This document shows, in pieces, positions 44,129 through 48,939 of a stretch of DNA of 48,939 nucleotides. Source of the stretch: Desulfobacterales bacterium. Lineage in GTDB: Bacteria; Desulfobacterota; Syntrophobacteria; B119-G9. The stretch spans positions 1 through 48,939 of the forward strand of contig JALSTM010000181.1 of assembly GCA_026983715.1 (NCBI GenBank), written 5' to 3'. Below the pieces are notes generated by a model that was not told the origin of the DNA, did no database searches, and saw only the letters and a program-made list of their open reading frames with translations. Position numbers and translations under genes: made by a program. Position 1 is the first letter of the stretch. Every line of letters starts with the position of its first letter.

Positions 44129-45130
44129 TTACTCCTTCTCAACTGGTAACCCAACTTCTTTCATTTTTTCTCTGAATTCTTCCTCGTATTCCTCGTACGT
44201 GTGCACTTTTACCGGGTAATCCCAAGGATTAACGTGTCGCTTATAACGACTGTTATTCGCCAGGTTACGGGTTGGACTTAAAAAGACTCCCGCCATGTGA
44301 GTTAGCTTACTGAAGGGAAAATATGCAAATAGCACACTCAACATAAATAAATGGACGTAAAACAGTGCCCCTATTCCTTCCGGAACCGTTGGTTTGAGAG
44401 TAACGAGACTCATAGCAAGTTCTTTCACCTTCACAATGTCAACCCTGAAGAAATACCTCATGCCAATCCCAGATAGCACAAGGCCGAAAAGCAAAAACAG
44501 AGGAAAATAGTCTGAAGGAAGGGAGATATATCTTAACTGTGGGACGACAACTCTTCTTAAAAAGAGGTACGTAAGTGCTGCTACTATCACCGCATCGGTA
44601 ACGAACAACTGCGGGAGACCCAACTCGAAAAACCCATCGACATTTTGCAACATGTCAACAAAACCGGGAACTGGTTGAGCAAAGAACCTCATGTGCCTGA
44701 GAAGTATAATAAAGAATGACCAGTGAAATGCAAGGGCCCCCAGCCACAGCCACTTTGCCGAACCGTAAGAAAGCTTCGGACCATCCCTTAGTTCCATTTT
44801 CAGGTTTCTGAAAAGGGACCTAAAGCAGAGTACTTCCAAAGCCATTCTTACAGCCACCTGGCCGTTTGTAAATGGATTATCGAACTTGTTGTGTTTCACC
44901 CAGTCGAAGGACTTCTCCTGCCCGCATGTTGTTGTTATCCTGAAGGGAACAGGCGACCTGGCCCAATTTATAACCTTACACAAGATACCCCCAAAGAAAA
45001 TAATGAAGGCTGCATAAGGTACAACTACGGCAAAAAAGTAGCTTAATCCCAGCTTAACCCCAATCACCGGAATTAATATGAGAACCAAAACAGCAACAAG
45101 CGGATAAAGGATCGATTTTTGGGCGCTCAT
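44129..45130 (-). CDS. dsrM: DsrM, NarI-like cytochrome b membrane subunit
   Basis: 333 residues with about six hydrophobic helices, related to NarI/HdrE. Heme-b histidines are plausible in LAFHWSFFIILLRHMRF and FYVHLFML. DsrM would draw electrons from menaquinol and deliver them to DsrK for reduction of sulfite-derived DsrC trisulfide. It starts the dsrMKJOP set in canonical order, 20 bases after the RsbRD-like gene. Confidence 0.96.
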   Translation of the reverse strand: MSAQKSILYPLVAVLVLILIPVIGVKLGLSYFFAVVVPYAAFIIFFGGILCKVINWARSPVPFRITTTCGQEKSFDWVKHNKFDNPFTNGQVAVRMALEVLCFRSLFRNLKMELRDGPKLSYGSAKWLWLGALAFHWSFFIILLRHMRFFAQPVPGFVDMLQNVDGFFELGLPQLFVTDAVIVAALTYLFLRRVVVPQLRYISLPSDYFPLFLLFGLVLSGIGMRYFFRVDIVKVKELAMSLVTLKPTVPEGIGALFYVHLFMLSVLFAYFPFSKLTHMAGVFLSPTRNLANNSRYKRHVNPWDYPVKVHTYEEYEEEFREKMKEVGLPVEKE

Positions 45131-45150
45131 GTATCGTCACCTCGCTCTTT

Positions 45151-45690
45151 CTAAATTTTATTTTCTTTAACCTGTTTTTCCTCTCCGGGAAAACTAACCA
45201 AGTTTGCCCTTTCCAGTGCTCCGAACATTAAATTTCTTAGTTCGTTTACCCTTAATTCAAATATCCTTTCCCTGCACTTCATGTATATGTCAAAGGCATG
45301 AAGCGCCATCTCATCCATATCCCTGTCAAATCTTTCAAGATCCTCAGCAAGAATTTCATCAGGTTCACCGGGGAGCTCATTTCTTACAATCTTTTTAAAA
45401 TCAAGCACAAAACTCAACGCTACAGAAGGGGAAAACTCCTGAACAGCCCTTATTCTCAAGATCTGATCCAGGTAAGGGGCGGCCTTCTCCCTGTCACAAC
45501 CGTGTTCAACAATCGCTTCAAACAACCCGGAGATACCCTCCTTTAAGTTGTAGCCGAGCGGGTTTGCAAACTGGTTTTTCTGCTTCCTGAAAAAGTCTCT
45601 GCTGTCCTCGGGGTAGGTTTCCAAAATCAACTCGAACCACTTTTTAACCAGGCTATCCCTACGCTTAATGAGTATGTCTCGGAGAGTCAT
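45151..45690 (-). CDS. RsbRD N-terminal domain-like protein at the head of the dsr operon
   Basis: 179 residues, fully helical in appearance (MTLRDILIKRRDSLVKKWFELILETYP; FDRDMDEMALHAFDIYMKCRERIFELRVNELRN). The pattern fits the RsbRD N-terminal domain (PF14361), a globin-like sensor domain. It has two isolated cysteines. It lies between the dsr promoter and dsrM with only 20 bases to dsrM, so it is the first gene of the operon. A sensory role in sulfite reduction control is an inference from position. Confidence 0.8.
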   Translation of the reverse strand: MTLRDILIKRRDSLVKKWFELILETYPEDSRDFFRKQKNQFANPLGYNLKEGISGLFEAIVEHGCDREKAAPYLDQILRIRAVQEFSPSVALSFVLDFKKIVRNELPGEPDEILAEDLERFDRDMDEMALHAFDIYMKCRERIFELRVNELRNLMFGALERANLVSFPGEEKQVKENKI

Positions 45691-45791
45691 CAGGTCTGTC
45701 GCCCCTTCTGCTTGTTGACCGAGTTTATCCTCCTATCCCTACCCAAGAAGAACAACTATCATTCGGCCGAAGTGAAATAGTGAGTAGCACC

Positions 45792-45867
45792 TTCACATAT
45801 TGTGAATAAACGCACTATAAAAGAACTCTCATCCACTGTCAAGTCTAAATTCACGCAACTTTGTGAA
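45792..45867 (-). promoter_or_regulatory. dsr operon promoter flanked by two TTCAC/GTGAA inverted repeats
   Basis: On the minus strand the sequence has TTGACA (45842-45837), a 17-base spacer and TATAGT (45819-45814), an excellent sigma-70-type promoter. Just downstream, at the expected transcript start, is TTCACATATTGTGAA (45792-45806), a perfect palindrome around a 3-base centre. Just upstream of the -35 is TTCACGCAACTTTGTGAA (45850-45867), TTCAC-N8-GTGAA. The layout suggests repression from the first site and either repression or activation from the second. About 117 bases of leader separate the start site from the first gene. Confidence 0.8.
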
Positions 45868-45994
45868 TGTTTGCCCTATATACCATGTTTTTACTGTCTG
45901 TCAAGAATAAAACAAATGAAAGAAGAAGATAAGTATAACATATTATTAGAATATAACTGGCATACTCCTGCTTCCGAAAACACTGGGAATGACA

Positions 45995-46159
45995 CTTAAT
46001 CCGTGATCGTTCACCTGGGCTGCAGATTCGGTGCAAGCGGACGACTCGCTGGGTGGAACAAGATTACTTGACAAGGTGAAAAACGACTCTCCCTCGCTGT
46101 GTGGCCAATAGTGAGGAGTTTAGACATGAAAAAATATAAAGTTTCGTCATCGATTTACG
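45995..46159 (-). mobile_element. MITE-like repeat family 1, copy 3 (about 165 bp, internally deleted)
   Basis: The left end reads CTTAATCCGTGATCGTTCAC and the right end ATATAAAGTTTCGTCATCGA; both are degenerate relative to CCTGAATCCGTGA. The middle lacks about 69 bases compared with the 234-bp copies, including the GCATCTTCGGC... part. It lies 128 bases upstream of the dsr promoter. Confidence 0.75.
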
Positions 46160-46183
46160 AAGACAATAAAAACCGACGTAGCA

Positions 46184-46897
46184 TCATCTTATAATTTCAC
46201 AGGGGTAGTAATCAAAGATTTGCCGCAATCTCTCAGCCAGCTTTCCAAGTAGCATATCAATGGGCTCCGAACCTTGGATATCTTCCAGTTCAGCGGCAAC
46301 CGAGGTACCAGGTGACAGTTCAGGCCATATAACTTTTTCAGCCAAGGGCATAAAATCTTTCTTAATTCTTTTTGAGGCAGGGGACGGCCAATGATATTCG
46401 AGAGCAAGGAAAAAGGCGAACAGTCGCTTGAACACTACCATGTCATATCTGTCCATTTCAATGCCGTACCTGACTTTGCTTAATAGCCTCTGACCCAGCA
46501 TTCTGAACCTGTGAAAAAGGGGTATTCTCGCGCTTACTCTCAAAGATTCCTCCAAAATAGAAAATTCACCGGCAATTTCGTGGTATTCGGTCATAGAATA
46601 ATCCTTGAGCACCATTGATTCCGTGAATTCGCTGGCAAATAAACACTTGTTCCAGTCAGAAGCGAGCATAAATTCTGGTTCCTTGCGCCACTGGTAAAGC
46701 TTTTCCGGTTTGAGACTAATAAAACTTGCTATTTCCTCTATTGAAACCCTTCCTACGTATGCTTGTAAAAGAACCCCGCCGTATTGTTTCGGCGAAAGTG
46801 TCACAATCCTCCCTTTCAACTGCGGGGGACAGCTAATAGTAAGATATTCGAACATCTTCTTCTTAACCCAGCGCTCGTATAAAAAGGTTGGTTCCAT
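46184..46897 (-). CDS. Unrecognised protein (237 residues)
   Basis: The start at 46897 is chosen because AGGAAG lies 7 bases upstream; the frame runs on to 46948 but those extra residues are encoded by the family-2 repeat starting at 46912. The protein is helical and soluble, with two Trp-containing segments near RWVKKKM and YQWRKEPEF; the second follows a segment IEEIASFISLKPEKLYQWR that looks like a helix-turn-helix. It might bind DNA. No conserved enzyme motif is visible. Two MITE-like elements lie upstream, so its native promoter may be displaced. Confidence 0.6.
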   Translation of the reverse strand: MEPTFLYERWVKKKMFEYLTISCPPQLKGRIVTLSPKQYGGVLLQAYVGRVSIEEIASFISLKPEKLYQWRKEPEFMLASDWNKCLFASEFTESMVLKDYSMTEYHEIAGEFSILEESLRVSARIPLFHRFRMLGQRLLSKVRYGIEMDRYDMVVFKRLFAFFLALEYHWPSPASKRIKKDFMPLAEKVIWPELSPGTSVAAELEDIQGSEPIDMLLGKLAERLRQIFDYYPCEIIR

Positions 46898-46911
46898 CTC
46901 GAACTTCCTGA

Positions 46912-47128
46912 GGAAACTATGATTAATTCCAATTTTTAGAACTACCAATCAATTAAACAAGTAGGACGAGCCCAGTTCAGAAACCGTCACTCCGACCGGA
47001 GCGAAGCGTAGATCCGGAATCTGGGGTTCTCTAGCTCGATGTCGGATCAAGCCTGCCTCTGACTAAATCAGGGGTTGGCATGACATGCTAGACTCCATTG
47101 GCAAACTAAGTAATTAATCAGAGTTTCC
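46912..47128 (+). mobile_element. MITE-like repeat family 2, copy B (217 bp)
   Basis: Terminal repeats GGAAACTATGATTAATT and AATTAATCAGAGTTTCC match with one mismatch. The interior shares ATTAAACAAGTAGGA, GGAGCGAAGCGTAGA and CATTGGCAAACTAAGTAA with copy A, and is about 22 bases longer. It lies in the 5' region of the gene starting at 46897 and only 10 bases from family-1 copy 4. Confidence 0.8.
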
Positions 47129-47138
47129 CTAACTTAAA

Positions 47139-47372
47139 CCTGAATCCGTGACAAAACTTTATGGCTAATTTGTATAACATGTCTAAATTGCTCACTATTG
47201 GCCACATAGCCAGGATAGATTATTCTCCACCTTATCAAGCAATCTTTTTACGCCCTGCGGGTCGTCAAGGTGCACCGCATCTTCGGCATCGTCGCCCGCC
47301 GGACATAGCGTACTATCGTCCACCGGGCTCTTCCTTGCATCTGTGGCCCAGGTGAACGATCACGGATTCAGG
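47139..47372 (+). mobile_element. MITE-like repeat family 1, copy 4 (234 bp)
   Basis: Perfect 13-bp ends CCTGAATCCGTGA (47139-47151) and TCACGGATTCAGG (47360-47372), and same orientation as copy 1. The right end contains the stop codon of the gene at 47368-48330. The internal hairpin near the right end is also conserved. Confidence 0.9.
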
Positions 47373-48330
47373 CTAAATTGATAAAAAGTTTATTTTCTAT
47401 CATTTTGTCCAAACCGATGTTTCTCTCTGCCCAGAAGTAACCTGCTGTGCCTATGGAATGGGTTATCAGTTTTTTGACGTCGAACCCAGGATTTCCGGTA
47501 AGCAGGCGCCAGAGCGGATTCACATTATAAATGGTTGAGATCCGCCTAACCTTCCACGGGAGCTTTCTCAGGAGCATTGCAGCGAGCAGTTGACAGGCAA
47601 ATTTGATTTCTCCCACTACCTGGTCAAGTACGTGAATAAGATACGCTCCATTACCGCTCTTTTCGTAGAGCCGCTTAGAAATCATCCACTGAAGGTATCT
47701 TGCCCACCCTTCTTTAACCCACCCCGGTCTTTCAACATCATTGAGGTGAAAAAATAGGTGGTGAGCATATTCGTGGGCCAAAAACGACTGAAATTGCGGG
47801 TACGGCAACTGGTGAATATAGATCGTGCCATGACCAAGGATGTTCACGTACCCACACTGATGTTCAAGGTTAAGCCTAACTCTACGGGATATCAGGGAGG
47901 GCACCGCAAACATAAATATAATTGATCCTTTTACCATCCAAGAAGCAGCGCCAGATTCAAGGAGGGGTGAATTCAGTACCAACATTCCCAATCCTATTGA
48001 CCAGTAGAGAGCGTGAAGTTTAACCGATTGTCTTGGAAGGCGAGCCAAGTGGTGTTTTAAGATAAGCCTAGGAACTTCAATCCTGTGGTCTTTTAACCCA
48101 AGAAAATCTTCTGCTAATTCCTTAACTTCCAGTAAAAGTCTTTCCCCTTCCTCATGAGACTTAACCCGGTGGCCCATTCTTCCGCCAACAGACTTTCTCA
48201 TATCCTCCTTTTCGAGCAAAACATCTATGAGCACCTGAAGCGCTTGATCATTTAATAGTTTCTTCGGCAATGTTATCATACTATGTAAAAATCCAAGCGA
48301 AACGTTATTAGAATACTTCCTTGTGAGCAT
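47368..48330 (-). CDS. Putative gluzincin-type metalloprotease (HEXXH)
   Basis: 320 residues. The motif FLAHEYAHHLFF (HEXXH, near residue 190) with a downstream WVKEGWARYLQW (E as probable third zinc ligand) is typical of gluzincin peptidases such as the peptidase-MA family. There are two hydrophobic helices around residues 108-150, so it may be membrane-anchored with the active site on one face. No upstream ribosome-binding site is evident; an alternative start at MITLPKK (17 codons later) exists. The stop codon is inside the MITE-like element at 47139-47372. A peptidase is likely, but the substrate is unknown. Confidence 0.75.
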   Translation of the reverse strand: MLTRKYSNNVSLGFLHSMITLPKKLLNDQALQVLIDVLLEKEDMRKSVGGRMGHRVKSHEEGERLLLEVKELAEDFLGLKDHRIEVPRLILKHHLARLPRQSVKLHALYWSIGLGMLVLNSPLLESGAASWMVKGSIIFMFAVPSLISRRVRLNLEHQCGYVNILGHGTIYIHQLPYPQFQSFLAHEYAHHLFFHLNDVERPGWVKEGWARYLQWMISKRLYEKSGNGAYLIHVLDQVVGEIKFACQLLAAMLLRKLPWKVRRISTIYNVNPLWRLLTGNPGFDVKKLITHSIGTAGYFWAERNIGLDKMIENKLFINLA

Positions 48331-48370
48331 GTAACACTTTAGCGTGTCTTAATCCTGACGGTCTCGCATT

Positions 48371-48587
48371 GTCATTGCGAGCGGAGCGAAGCAATCTCAC
48401 TGATTATGGCGGGTAAGACCGGAGTAAGGATTGATGGATTACGGGCTAAAGCAGAAGCTGATTAATCCCTAATCCTCAATTCCTTACTGATGAGATTGCC
48501 GCGTCTCCCACACCCACTTTAAGCCATACATCTTGATATTAACTCGAAAACATTATCATAAAGTGGGTGTGGGATCCTCGCAATGAC
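48371..48587. repeat. Cloverleaf-like repeat element (three nested inverted repeats, 217 bp)
   Basis: The outer stem joins GTCATTGCGAG (48371-48381) with CTCGCAATGAC (48577-48587). Inside are AGTAAGGATTGATGGATTA paired with its near-complement ending CAATTCCTTACT (about 48423-48489), CAATCTCA with TGAGATTG, and a perfect 16-bp inverted repeat TCCCACACCCACTTTA (48506-48521) / TAAAGTGGGTGTGGGA (48559-48574). The core GTCATTGCGAGCGGAGCGAA is a widespread bacterial intergenic repeat. It looks like a mobile REP-type or MITE-like element. Confidence 0.7.
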
Positions 48588-48632
48588 CGGTTTTAGGACT
48601 TTTTACGAAACCATCAATCTTTGTCCTGAGTT

Positions 48633-48655
48633 TTGGTTGCGGCTTTGCTGCCTTA
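48633..48655 (-). repeat. Inverted copy of the 23-base motif at 18991-19013
   Basis: TTGGTTGCGGCTTTGCTGCC and onward is the reverse complement of the motif at 18991-19013 with one mismatch. Confidence 0.55.
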
Positions 48656-48864
48656 GGACTTGATGGATACCATTAGCGATCCTGTAACTACTCGAATAGC
48701 CAGGTTTTCTCGCACCTCATGCCGCCCCCTGGTTTTTTAGAAATCTATCCACTGCTTTTAAAAATGCGATTTTAACAGTGCTATTTTAACATTATTTTAT
48801 CAAAAACCTTGCCGCAATAAACCCATCATTTTCTCTTTCGATTAATCCCAAAAACTAGTAAATG

Positions 48865-48878
48865 AATAGTATACTATT
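48865..48878. promoter_or_regulatory. Perfect 14-bp palindrome, possible operator
   Basis: AATAGTATACTATT is its own reverse complement. It lies in an A/T-rich stretch near the window end, as would suit a repressor site for a gene beginning outside the window. Confidence 0.35.
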
Positions 48879-48939
48879 TGAAGACAACTAGAGCTTGTAG
48901 TTAATGCGAACTTTCACGAGCCTTTCGGGGCAAGAAGAT

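Noticed and set aside
45802..45999. Open frame of 65 codons upstream of the dsr operon
   Set aside because: It runs through the promoter and operator-like sites on the opposite strand and has no ribosome-binding site.

Overview
The window looks like a chromosomal stretch of a dissimilatory sulfate-reducing bacterium of the Desulfobacterota (old Deltaproteobacteria). The main evidence is a complete dsrMKJOP operon (40173-45130, minus strand). It is backed by a NIL-domain ferredoxin, a sulfide:quinone oxidoreductase with its DUF1641 partner, and general gene content. The genus cannot be fixed from the sequence alone.

Layout. 1-3.6 kb: the 3' part of an HMG-CoA-lyase-like gene, a MotA/TolQ/ExbB-like membrane gene, a 234-bp repeat, and a fusion of a CDP-archaeol-synthase-like membrane domain with a metallophosphoesterase. 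3.6-9.5 kb: a minus-strand cluster with an AEC transporter, a deoxyhypusine-synthase-like gene, guaB, guaA and a UPF0280 gene. 9.7-17 kb: small proteins, a NIL ferredoxin, an IscU/NifU-type scaffold overlapping mnmA, then mtaB, with convergent rsmA, tsaD and fbp. 17-24 kb: three zinc-ribbon genes in a row, a repeat-rich gap, an OmpA-family protein, tRNA-Arg(CCT), a radical SAM protein, two paralogous helical proteins and an MBL-fold hydrolase. 24-30 kb: a beta-propeller protein, a frameshifted M28 peptidase, a DUF4870 protein, a peroxiredoxin with an in-frame TGA at the peroxidatic position (probable selenoprotein), DUF1641, SQR and a VOC protein. 30.3-31.6 kb: a 1.3-kb gene-free island made largely of interspersed repeats. 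31.6-39 kb: membrane proteins and a family of secreted CARDB/Kre9-KNH-like proteins with partial sequence homogenisation. 39-45.7 kb: a SUMF1-type protein, a terminator and the dsr operon. 45.7-48.9 kb: the dsr promoter, two repeat families, an unrecognised gene, a putative gluzincin peptidase and a cloverleaf-like repeat.

The most notable points are these. (1) A probable selenocysteine peroxiredoxin of the Bcp/PrxQ type has a candidate bSECIS hairpin and would be missed by ordinary gene callers. (2) A non-autonomous MITE-like family is present in four copies, three of them exactly 234 bp, with 13-bp terminal inverted repeats; two copies supply the stop codon of the neighbouring gene. (3) A second MITE-like family is present, once side by side with the first. 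(4) The promoter of the dsr operon reads TTGACA-17-TATAGT and is flanked by two TTCAC/GTGAA inverted repeats. (5) A CarS-like/phosphoesterase fusion occurs in a bacterium. Together the dsr operon, ferredoxin, SQR and peroxiredoxin give a picture of membrane sulfur redox metabolism plus peroxide defence in an anaerobe.
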